NCBI GenBank assembly: GCA_025765615.1
Contig: JAIVFJ010000066.1
Location: forward strand, 62,001 to 126,000
Source: Zopfochytrium polystomum
Lineage: Eukaryota > Chytridiomycota > Chytridiomycetes > Chytridiales > Chytridiaceae
Reading direction: 5' to 3'
DNA: 64,000 bases
Positions 52,743-64,000 of this stretch are shown here, piece by piece (the first letter of the stretch is position 1; each line of letters begins with the position of its first letter). Under the pieces are notes generated by a model. It saw nothing but the letters and a program-made list of their open reading frames with translations, was not told the origin of the DNA and did not search any database. Both the position numbers and the translations under genes were made by a program.

Positions 52743-53605
52743 TGATAAGGTAAGAATGAGTGGTTCCACTTTTTCCTCTCTTCCTTCGTTTCTTTGGGAA
52801 AAAACGGACGACGCAAACAATCAAGTAAAGAATTGCACGCGGATGAAAGCCGACAAGGGCAAAGATGGGAAAAAGAGGAAGAGAAGAAAAAAGAAAAGAA
52901 AGATCAGGTCGAGGCACTGGGCGCGAGACAGACCCCACAATCAGAACAAGAGAAAAAAAAGGAAAGGTACGGGGAAAAAAAAAGGCGGGAACCAAGTGAA
53001 AACCGCAGGAAGGAAAAAAAAGGAAAAAAGGTTCAACCCAGTACTTTTGTGAGTGCCGAGGAGGGAGCGGTGTGAGGGGTGTGCGCGGCGGTAGAGGGCG
53101 GGCACGTCGCGCGAAGCATCTGCCGCTTTCTTACTGCAGAAGGCGTTGTGGATCCACATTCCCCGTACTGTGCCATATCCCAGACGTTTTGTCGTTGCGC
53201 GGTTCCCTCCCACAGGAAACGTACCTTTTCTGTCTCACAGGCCCCGCGTTTCAATCCGCTTGAGCGACTTCCTCCCTCTTTGCTTGTATCCCCCGTGTCA
53301 TCTTGAGAGTTGTCCTTTGCCATTTCGCGTTTGCGGTTTTAAAGTCTTCACTCTGGCGTCGCTGGGCGCGGCCGGATGTCAGAACTGGATCTTTAAGGAT
53401 CGGATCCTCTGTCTCCTCGCGCCACTTCATCCTGGACGTTGCAATCCCGCGCAGGACTGTTGGCGAATCGAAAGCGGCCTCCCCCCCTCCAACCCCCGTT
53501 GTTTCCTCGTTCAGACCTATCTTCGAGGAACCCTTTGTTGGGTTCCGATCTGTCCTGTTTAGTGTGGTTCAATGGTCTAACATTTTCTTGCCCTCAGTCT
53601 ACAGA
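52743..53605. promoter_or_regulatory. Shared upstream region of ATP16 and ATP2
   Basis: The start codons of the two F1 genes are 863 bp apart and point away from each other. The segment contains a long purine-rich tract (about 52850-53035, AAAAAGAAAAGAA type) and a pyrimidine-rich half near the ATP2 start. No specific binding site can be named. Non-coding exons for either gene may lie here. Confidence 0.6.
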
Positions 53606-55307
<1,702 letters not shown>

Positions 55308-55864
55308 GGTCTGACGGGTGAGGACCTTTGCTCCTGTGCCTTCATAGCCCGCTGATTCCGCATTATGACTGGCCATTTTTGGTCACGTTTAAGCAGACAG
55401 CAATAAATGCACATTTCTTCCACAATTGCAATAGAAAGAAAGATCAGGTGCAGTAGCGCTGGACCACCTCCGTGGATTAAAAAATGAAGAAAAAAATAGA
55501 GAGGGAGAGAGAACAGTAGGGTTTGCAGCGCGAAAGGAAATAGGCTGTTGAAAGCAAAGCTTTCACTATCCCTCCTCGTTGCACTGAGGACATGAGCGCG
55601 GATTCCAGTGTTGGGGAGTGTCGACACGCGAGTGGTGGACCACTGACTTCCTACAATTGGGAAACCAAGCTCAACACACTATCTTCCTCATTGTAGCAGA
55701 AGCGGTCACTGATTGCTGCCCCAACGTGCCAAACGAAACATCCGCAGACAGATCCAGCAATTTCCCGTCCAATCAAAACGGAGGCACCATTTTAATGGTT
55801 GTTCAGCGTTTATTAATACAAGAATGAAGGACCCGTCCCTGGTGAAGTTGTCCAAGGATGACTC
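55308..55864. other. Convergent 3' ends of ATP2 and the WD40 gene
   Basis: This 557-bp spacer contains both 3' untranslated regions. CAATAAATG at about 55400 could be an ATP2 polyadenylation signal. No gene or repeat is visible. Confidence 0.5.
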
Positions 55865-57627
55865 TCAGACTCCATACAAGATTATGCTGCGATCGTCGGA
55901 AACAGAAACTAGGCGTGTGCCGTCATCGTTGTACGCAACGCCCCAGACTTGGTCCGAATGGCTATCGAAGGTATGGACGCACTGCCTTACGTTGATGTCC
56001 CAAATTTTAACTTTCCGGTCGCTCGATCTAAGTGATGCAGTGTAGCCGATCCCCGTTACTTCCCGGATCCGCTACAAAAGAATGGTCCAAGACGTACCCT
56101 GTTGCAAAGTGGTTCGTATCTGGGCTGAACGCCACGGAAAGCACCCAGGACTGATGTCCGGAAATCGTCGCAAGACAGCTCGCGTGGTGGCTAATTTTCC
56201 CAGTCGTTAAAACGATGCCCACAGTTATTTGCAGCGCCATAACGTAGAGACAAAGGGCAAAAAGAAAGTGCCAATGGAGGTGGACGCCAAAAGGACTTGG
56301 GCTCTCAACATACACGTCGTAAAGATTGATTCGCTTGTCGTCAGATGCGGTCACCAGAATGGACGAGTCGGGAGAGAAGGTCAACGACCTGACGGCCAGA
56401 GAATGCCCGGGAAGCGAGTGAAGGAGTTTTCCCGTTGGAACGTCGAAAATGTGAATCGACCCGTTTTCAGCACCGCACGCGAGGTACATTCCATTAGGGC
56501 TCTGAAGAGTTGAACGAGAAGAAAAAAAGGTAGAGCAAGACGGCGTGAATAATCGACCATAAGCGCCTATTCCACAGCTACAAAGGAAGACTTCTCCAAG
56601 TTCACCAAACAAAACGTTCTCTCGATGCTTACATAGGCCACGGACATAACAAACTTGCCCCGGGTGTCCAGCGGTTTCTCTTTTTCGCCCGTTTCGACAG
56701 ACCAAACGTTGACGGTGCCCGCGTGTGTTCCTGCCGCAATCTGACGGCCATCTGGAGAGAACGCTGCCGTCCACGCTTCGACTGGTCACAGAAGGGAACA
56801 ACATTTATGAGCATTAGCTGCACTTAACGGTTCTTGCATTGCTGAAAAAACGAGTGGCACTTCTCACCAGGTCCCGCGTCAATTGTCCGAAATAAGCTAT
56901 AGCCTCCGACAAGATCCCAAATCCGAATTTGGCTGTCAAGCGAGTTTGAAAGGGCGTCTGTGATGATTTTGCACAATTGAACATGCGTAATAGCGGATTA
57001 TTAGATCCACCATCGAAGGTAGAGCACGGAAAGGACTCGTATTTTGCCCGCCCGCACTAACACTGTCCGGACGGGCTGACGTCCACTGAAACAACTCCAA
57101 GTTGGTGGCCCTCCAGCGTTTCCAGCTTCGAAAGCGATTCCCCGTTCCTACGTGGCGAAGTCCAGTGAGTTTAGAGCAGCAAACAATGAAACTGGTAACA
57201 TGTACATACCAAACCTTAACGGTATCGTCGACGGATCCTGTAACCAGTCGATTTAATCGTTTGGACCATCCGACCGTCCAAATGCCGTCTTCGTGGGCTG
57301 CGGTTTTTTTTTTACGATGCGGATGAAGTGGCAAGGAGGGAATTGAGAAAAACCGCCGACCGAGAATGAAAACGACGATTCCCGAGTACCTTCGTTGAGA
57401 ACTTTCACGACCGTGTACTAATAATGTGCGGCGGTTTCAGCAAAGAACGAAGATCGGCAGGCAAGAAAGCAAGAAGGCCAAAACTAACGAACGGGACGGG
57501 GGAGGGGGTTCAAAGGTCTTCAAAAACGTCTTTTGATGGAGGTAGACAGGGCTGATGGGGAGGGCAAAGAGAGAGAGAGAGGGAGGCAAACAGTTCATCC
57601 AGTTGATCCAGTTCGTACATTTCCCAT
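55865..57627 (-). CDS. SKI8: WD40 protein of the Ski8/WDR61 family
   Basis: Ski8/WDR61 is a seven-bladed WD40 adaptor of the cytoplasmic Ski (exosome-associated) complex and of Paf1C in some lineages. Pieces in order on the minus strand match the family closely: [174 protein letters not shown], and [10 protein letters not shown] before the stop. About nine short exons are needed. The first (ATGGGAAAT, 57627-57619) and second (57417-57390) are my inference from splice signals and phase; the rest is clear. Confidence 0.88.
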
Positions 57628-58136
57628 CGCGGCTACTTTGAAGCGACCCTAAGGGCGCTGACGGCTTTCGCAGTTGAGGTCGCGAAATCTGGTGCAAGGT
57701 TTGTTTACTTTTGGACAGCCGAGAACCAAAAGCAGCAGTAGGTCCATGTCAGAGGGCGACTTTTTTCACTTTTTGACTGCTTTATTCACAAAGGACTCTG
57801 AAAGAAAGAAGGGCAGGAGGGAGAAAAAACAGAGGGAAAAAAAAAGGAGAAAAAGAAGGGAAACTGGGTAGAGCAAGGTGCGCGGCCGAGAGGGAGGGCT
57901 GGGACGGACAACTGGCACGGATGGGACAGTGCACACCACACGAATGCCCAAGTGTGTTTAATGGGCACAATTGGAAAGAAGCTTGATCGAATAAAGAAAG
58001 GCAAGCATCGAAACGGGTGGAAACTCTTGGTGGGGCGTGGGGAAGATACGCGACTTCGATTAAGACAAATTAAAAGTGCGATGGAGAGAGGTTCGAGGTG
58101 GGTGGTGGGTGGATCGGCCGAGGGACTGCGAGCCCA
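57628..58136. other. Spacer between the WD40 gene and the HMG/YABBY-like gene
   Basis: Contains a purine-rich tract (57795-57870) on the plus strand, probably part of the small gene's 3' region. No further gene is visible. Confidence 0.45.
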
Positions 58137-58569
58137 TCACTTTTGGTTCACTGGGTTCTCGGGTGCGGACTTCCAGTTCCCAGCGGCAGCCTTGAACGCC
58201 TCTTTGTGAGACATTTCCGGATTGGCAGCCTTGACCTTGGGGAGTTCGGTCTGGAAAGTGGCAAAGGAGTGAATTAGTAATTGGAGGAAAACAAGGGAGG
58301 CCCAGCCACTGTGACGTGACAAGGCCCGTGGAGAACGCACCTTCATGAAGAGGTTGTAGGCCGATGGCGGCCGAGCAGTCTTGGTCGTCTTGACCGGAGC
58401 CTTCGCCTTGCTGTCCTGTTCAGAGGTTTAGTGTGTTGGGGACGAACCTTTTGCAGCTCAAAAAAGAGGGTCTTTCCATCGGGGACCACGGTAGAGTGCA
58501 GTAGGGAGAATCGACCAAGCAACCGGACAGGGGCTTCACAGGGAATACGCTTACAGTGACTTTCGGCAT
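58137..58569 (-). CDS. Small HMG-box/YABBY-like protein
   Basis: Three exons, 58569-58555, 58415-58341 and 58250-58137, encode 67 residues. After a short basic start (MPKVTDSKAKAPVKTTKTAR) comes the compact helical domain PPSAYNLFMKTELPKVKAAN and PEMSHKEAFKAAAGNWKSAP. Fungi commonly have such tiny proteins, matched to the YABBY/HMG-like domain, in which PSAYN.FMK.ELP..K and W are the conserved residues. A DNA- or chromatin-binding role is plausible from the family but unproven. Splice phases are all zero and ends are canonical (GTAAGC, GTGCGT donors), so the model is solid despite the size. Confidence 0.82.
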
Positions 58570-60575
58570 GTTTGTAGTTCGTTGGGGACGACAAGGGCTG
58601 TCTTTGGGGACCGAACGGTGGAAAGCTTGGGTGAGAGTGGGACGGGTGGAGTTGGCTCGGCGAAGGAAGCTGATTGGCTGGTTGATCTGGTTGATTGATG
58701 AGAAGGGTGGAATAGTGGCAATTGAAAGGAGGGCCTCTATATAGGAGAAATGAGGAAGAGGCCTTTTTCGTTTCTTTTGGCGTTTTTGATTATTGCCTGT
58801 GTTTCTTTCTGGTTTCTATATGGTTTATTTCTGTTTTCTTCTCTGTTTTTCCTTTCCCTCTTTTGCTGCAAAGAGACCAGGCCCTGTCGCTTGCCCAATG
58901 AATTTTGTCATTTCCCGATGCCAAATGTGACAAGGCCGACCGTTTGGAATGGAATGGCCATCGTGATTCTGTTTACGCGTGCTTTCTCTGTCGGAACGGT
59001 CTTCATTCAATTTTGCATTCTTTTCTCTCAATCAATCAATTGGCTTCAATCATTCCCATTCATTGGCAACAAAGAGACCACCCCAACCAATCGAAGTGGT
59101 CTCTTTCCTCGGAATTCCTATAAATGTCCACCCAGCCCCTCTCCCGCTCCTTTTCGGTCGATCTGTGGGAGAGAGCGAGGGGCTGGGACGCGGTGGGAGT
59201 CCTTGGGTTTGTCGTAGAACAACGAACGGAGAACAAGGTAGCCGTCACCATCGCGATAGTTTGGAGATCTATCGGTTCACCAATTATTGTAACCCACGAC
59301 CTGTCTTGAGTCCTGGGTTGCGTTCTGTCCTTAAACCTCGCCCACCCGTTTGGTCTTTGCCTGCCAAGGTCAGCCGCACAGGGTCATCGCAGCCACCAGC
59401 CCCCAGTTCTGATGGAAAAAATCCAAAATTTGTAATAAAAAAGGAAAAACAGATTACTCTGTGCCGCTGCTTCTTTTTATTTATTTACTTTTCCTTCCTT
59501 CACACCACAACAAGGAGTGGTCCTTGTTGAGCATTCATCTTCTGCAAAATAACCTTCTTTGCTTTTTCCTTTTCCCCTTTTTGCTTCAGAAGTATACTCG
59601 ATTCAGCCATCAGTTGTCGTGAGTGCAACATCGGTAGTGACTTACCTGTCTTGAATCTCCAACCTCTTTATCGCTCATCCATGTCCATTCGTCGTGCGAC
59701 CGCGTCTCTTTCTGTCCCCAACGATTTCCCTGTCTGTCATCCCCCTACTTCCGTCCCCGCGCCTTCCCACGGACCTTCTTCTCCGATCGTTCACAGCCAC
59801 AGCCATTCCCCGCTTGGTGTGGACCCACCCATCCCCGCCGCCATCACGCTGTTGCTCGATTCTCTAAAACAGTCACACACCATCTCCCTCCACCCGCTCT
59901 TTGCTCATCCGTTGCAACCACTTGTAGTGCCCATCGCGACCGGTGCATCCCTTTTCGACTTCGCGCGATCCTTGCGACATCTTGAACTTTTTGAGGGTCT
60001 AGAGCTGTCCTAGCACTGTTTTCAGATATTTACGACTTTAAGAGTTGTCCCCGGTGCTCCTTTTGTTTTCAAGGTGAGCATTTGCGGAGAAACCCCTACA
60101 TCCTCCGTTCCAGTCGAAAAGGTGGTTTTTTGGAGGAAAGTTGAGAGTTGTTGTGCACCAACAGCTTATTTTTATTCCCGGCTCACTCTTCCACGTCGCC
60201 CACGTTATATCTATAATGGAGAAAGTTCTCTGTTTGCCTCGTTCCCGAAACCGCGGCTCCAGTTTTGTCCGTCGCAGAGGCGAATAACTGCAAAACGACG
60301 TTTCTGCCCCGTCGCGACCCTTTCTTGCGACCGCTTTCATCAAAGGTTGCTTAGTGCTATTCGCTAATTTTGCCACAGGTTCGTTTCGAGCTTGGATTGA
60401 AGCTGTTGATTGCACATTCAGCGGACGGTTCTGGAACCAACGTTAGTCAGTGGACGGGTCGGTGACAAGTAAGGACCATTCCTGTGGCACAGCACCTTTG
60501 TCTTCGCGTTGACATGTCTTCTTTGTCTGACATCGTCCTCTCGCAGCTTCTTTGGTGGCAAAAGCACCACCAAGA
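58570..60575. other. Two-kilobase region upstream of the RNA-binding protein gene
   Basis: Probably promoters of the two divergent neighbours and a long 5' untranslated region of the RRM gene, possibly with leader introns. One open reading inside is listed separately. I see no repeats or RNA genes. Confidence 0.45.
59681..60013 (+). CDS. Uncertain small open reading, Pro/Ser/His-rich
   Basis: From MSIRRATASLSVPNDFP the frame stays open for 110 codons and ends EGLELS. It contains HSHSHSPLGVDPPIPAAITL and a helix-like LFDFARSLRHLELFEG. No family is recognised. It may be an independent small protein, an upstream open reading of the RRM gene transcript, or chance. Confidence 0.25.
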   Translation: MSIRRATASLSVPNDFPVCHPPTSVPAPSHGPSSPIVHSHSHSPLGVDPPIPAAITLLLDSLKQSHTISLHPLFAHPLQPLVVPIATGASLFDFARSLRHLELFEGLELS

Positions 60576-63500
60576 ATGGACTCATCGAATTCACAGGTAT
60601 TTATTGAAAAGGTTGAAAAGCTCGCAGCTTCTGAACTAATTTTCAATCTAGCGGACCGAAGCAACCTCTGCGATTGACTCTTTGGGTCGGGATTCATCGC
60701 CTGTGACTGAAGCATCCAGAGCGACCAATTCCCCTTCGCCTTTTCGGCCAAGCACGCAAAACGTTTCAAACGGCGCAAGGCTCAAAACAGCTTCGCCTGT
60801 CAATGGAAGCAATAGACGAAGCAACAATAGCGGTGGGACCAACACACGAGATAGGAGACCTGGAACGACTCCTTTCAACGGAGGCGCTCAGGTGCTTTCT
60901 GCTGTCCAGTTTACCAATTCATCAACTCTTGGTCCTCAAGGTCACTCTGGCTATATTACTGGAAACGCCGAGACGACCGACCTAATGCAGACTTTTCCAC
61001 CTGTGGACCCATCTACCACCTCTACAACGGCTCTTCCGTATCAAGCTTCTGGGCCCAGCTATTTCGCACCATCGATGCCGTATGTGTACCCAAATGGCGC
61101 GTTTTACCCACCAGGAACCCCGTCTGTTACTTCGAGTCACAATGGCAGCACCAAGTTCCTCGGATATTCACAGTACCCGCCAACAGTATACTGCAACCCG
61201 TATTCAATGCCTGGCACATTCCCGGGAAGTCCTCTCGGTCCGAATTTCATCAACGACTCCGCAGCCGGACCTCTCCCTGCTGAAATGCAGCCGCAATTTA
61301 TTCCGCAACAAGCAGCTGCCCCTTGTGGAATGACAGGTTCTGTTTTAACGGCGACACCTTCGTTTTACGCGACCCCTCCGGCAGCTGTTTCATTCAGTTC
61401 GAATTCATCTTCTGTCTCTGGTACTGCGACTACAGCAATACCTGCACATCCACCAGTGCTTCCAATCATTTTACCGTTTCCTGAGGGATCTTCTGGAAGC
61501 AGCAATGGTCACTCACCTTCACCAAACCCTGGCGACAACGTCGAAACTTGTGGCCTGCCAGCCGCGAATACATTTGGGCGAAGCAGCGGCCATCAGTCTC
61601 CCCAAGGCTTTCATCCTGGCTGCAACATCCAGTTCCGCCAAAGTCGAATTTCTTCGACCCATGTTGGTTTCGTGAATACACCCAACGATCGCCATTTTGC
61701 TCAGAATCAAGATGGAGTATTCTCTCCACCTCTTTCGACTCCTTCTCGCACACCTTCGATTTCCGGGCGCTCGACTCCTGCAAAGGAAAGTCGTCCACCT
61801 TCAAGACCGCAGACCACCACCCCTACCCCTGGAGTGACTACATCAGATGCTAGGAGTGAATCACTTCGATCATCAGGCCTACGTAGAGAAAGTTCTTCAA
61901 CAATTGGTTCGACGATGAACAGCACTGTCATTTTAAGTCCCCGCGTTTCTGGAGATTTTGAAGTGAGCAAGACGAACCTTTATATTAGGGGCTTGTCAGC
62001 GACGGCCTCGGATGAGTGGCTGATTGACTTGTGCGGCAGGTTCGCGTTTGTTTCCGCTGAGTTTTTCGTCGTCGTGTCGAAATTGTTAATTCCCCCGTTT
62101 AAGGTTCGGAAGGATTTCTTCATCCAAGGCAATTATCGACCTCAATACCCGCGAATGCAAGGGTTACGGGTTTGTTATGTACGAAACTGATGCGGAGGCC
62201 AAGCAGGCCATGGATGCGCTGACCAATGAGGGGTTTCAAGTTTCGTTTGCGAAGGTAAGAAGATGCCACCGCACAAATTCTTTTGTTCATTTGCCGTTTC
62301 TGCGTGGTCGGTCCCTCTTCAGGAATCCTTCAATGCGAAATTAAAGAACTTGCATGATTCTGAAAGCACAAACATTTACGTTTCGAACTTGCCGCTCAGT
62401 CTTTCAGAAGAGGTCTGGTTTCGCTTTTGGATTGATGTTTTTGACGCAAACATGTAGGGGATGCTGGATCTCTTTTCCCCCCACAAAGTGATTTCAAACA
62501 AGATTCTTCGCGACTCTTCTCACACAAGTAGAGGCGTCGGCTTTGCTCGCATGGAGACTCGGGAGGCTGCAATCGCAGTTATTGCGAGCCTCAATGGCAA
62601 AATGCTTCAAGGGTCAACGCAACCCCTGCAAGTCCGATTCGCAGACTCTGAGGGCCAAAAGCGGTTGAAGCAGCAGCAGCTTTACAATTCCCACCATCAC
62701 AGCAATTATTCACCACCAAGTCATCGCTTCGCAACAAGGCCCCCCGTCCCTTCTCCATATCTTCCGTCTCCAACGGGACCAACGATCGCTTCCAGTGCAG
62801 AAACTCCTCCATCGTCTGCTCGACGTCGACTTTTCCGAGGCTCATTTGGTTCGGGATCGTCACAAAGCGTGGAAAGCGTGAGGGCGATGGCCGTTACCCC
62901 TGATAGTACCGATCTCCGCCCAGCAAGTGATGGAGCACCTTCATCCGACGGATCGCAGCGTGATGAAGACGAGAGTATCGAAACTGGAGCTGCCGGTGCG
63001 ACAGAAGCAAATTCAATCCCTTTCCAAGAGCCGAATCCTGCGTCATCTAGTGGGCCGCCAACATTGTACAGTGTTGTTCCCACCTACTACGATAGGTTTG
63101 TTGAAGTCACAATTATTTGTCAGTCCACTCATAAGCTCTCCAATCAGTTACGTATCGGCAGGTCTCATGTACGCCGCGCCAATCTTCGGCTCAGCTGCTG
63201 TTCCTTTAGTTTACAATCCCTATTACAGCTTTGCGGGACAATCCCCTCCTGCATCTGTTGGACCGTCTGCTTCTGGCCCCGTCTCATCCGGACCGAATTT
63301 CACTGCGGGATCGTACAGCGGAAACCACACTTCAAATCCGCATGCTGTAGCTTCACAGGTGCACCAGCGTGGCCCTTATCCGCTGTCTGTTGTGCCTTCT
63401 ACTGTGGGTTACACGAGCTTCATTACTTCCCCGCATCATAATTTTGGGCAGAGTTTTACCCAGCACCCTTCTTCGTTTATACCCGGGCGATCACTACCTT

Positions 63501-63823
63501 CACAGGAACTTGGCAGCTTAAGTTCGACTCAACAATTCGAATCGGGCAATGCCCCTCAACCGGGAGCATTAGATGCCGATGGTTATATGAAGCCAGAGCC
63601 CGCAACATCAAGTATTCTGTTTCCAAATTCTTCCATATCAATCCCTTCGCCACCTATCAAGGGAGAAGGGTTTTTTGCTCGAACTGTTTGCGGAGATAAA
63701 TCACCCACTCCAACCTCCTTGGCGGAAAGTCCCTGCTCCGCACAGTCGGTAGGCGCAACCCCACAGCAGAGTCCAGCGGTTGAAGACATCATTATCGGTG
63801 TGGAAACGCTTGGTTCCAGATAA
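60576..63823 (+). CDS. RNA-binding protein with two RRMs, RBMS-like
   Basis: Six exons (60576-60596, 60652-62039, 62104-62254, 62323-62412, 62458-63095, 63148-63823) give 987 residues in consistent phase. The first 445 residues are disordered and rich in Ser, Pro, Thr, Tyr and Asn. RRM1 (about 447-520) has RNP2 LYIRGL and RNP1 KGYGFVMY; RRM2 (about 535-610) has RNP2 IYVSNL and RNP1 RGVGFARM, with KVISNKILRDSSHTSRGVGF, the signature of the RBMS/MSSP family of single-stranded nucleic-acid binders. A long disordered C-terminus follows, ending VEDIIIGVETLGSR. A post-transcriptional regulatory role is inferred from family only. The tiny first exon (MDSSNSQ) is less certain than the rest. Confidence 0.88.
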
Positions 63824-64000
63824 TCCTCAACGACTTACCAGGTTGGTAGTCCGTGAAGTTTTCGTCTGAAACCCTAACGGTTGTCAAAAAATCTTCAAAG
63901 CAGCACCGTTTCGAGCCATATGTTTTTCCCGTAGCCGCGCCTGGCTGTCTTTTATTCTCGGTCTCTGTCTACCCCGACTGCATCGCAGGTCTTCTGTACC
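63824..64000. other. 3' flank of the RRM gene
   Basis: Presumed 3' untranslated region; too short to show a further gene before the window ends. Confidence 0.4.

Overview
This looks like a contig from a fungal nuclear genome. Genes have many short introns (mostly about 45-140 nt) with GT...AG ends and CTAAC-like branch sites, and the encoded proteins are eukaryotic and mitochondrial-type. The accessory DNA is Copia, LINE and Helitron material. I cannot place the species; an early-diverging fungus is my guess, not something the sequence proves.

Left arm (1-8.4 kb, GC-rich, gene-dense): a broken F-box-like locus, the urease nickel chaperone UreG with an unusual His-rich N-terminus, mitochondrial ATP synthase subunit 4 (ATP4), a secreted PLC-like phosphodiesterase, and ribosomal protein eS26.

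Middle (about 9-43.4 kb): an AT-richer nest of transposable elements with no host gene that I recognise. In order: a decayed Helitron (Rep plus Pif1-like helicase) split by a LINE with a perfect 15-bp target duplication; a Copia fragment; a decayed Copia element on the minus strand (copia-1, both 224-243 bp LTRs, hit by a 1.13-kb solo LTR with 5-bp duplication TTCTG and carrying a 1.7-kb inverted duplication); a related plus-strand copia-3 that starts 5 bp from copia-1, head to head; a nearly complete minus-strand copia-2 with 1.18-kb LTRs; a plus-strand copia-4 with an almost open polyprotein and a different 517-bp LTR; a second LINE 3' end; and two inverted LTR fragments.

Right arm (43.4-64 kb): about 2 kb without a recognisable gene, a large membrane-anchored protein of unknown function, a 1.06-kb terminal-inverted-repeat element, a Cys-rich hypothetical, the divergently transcribed F1-ATPase genes ATP16 (delta) and ATP2 (beta), a Ski8/WDR61-type WD40 protein, a 67-residue HMG/YABBY-like protein, and a 987-residue RBMS-like protein with two RRM domains.

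Three nuclear genes for one complex (F1Fo-ATP synthase subunits 4, delta and beta) lie in this window, two of them sharing an upstream region. Several single-base frame breaks in the GC-rich left arm could be either real decay or base-calling errors. The repeat block is informative because nesting order, target duplications and mismatched flanks allow part of its insertion and recombination history to be read directly.
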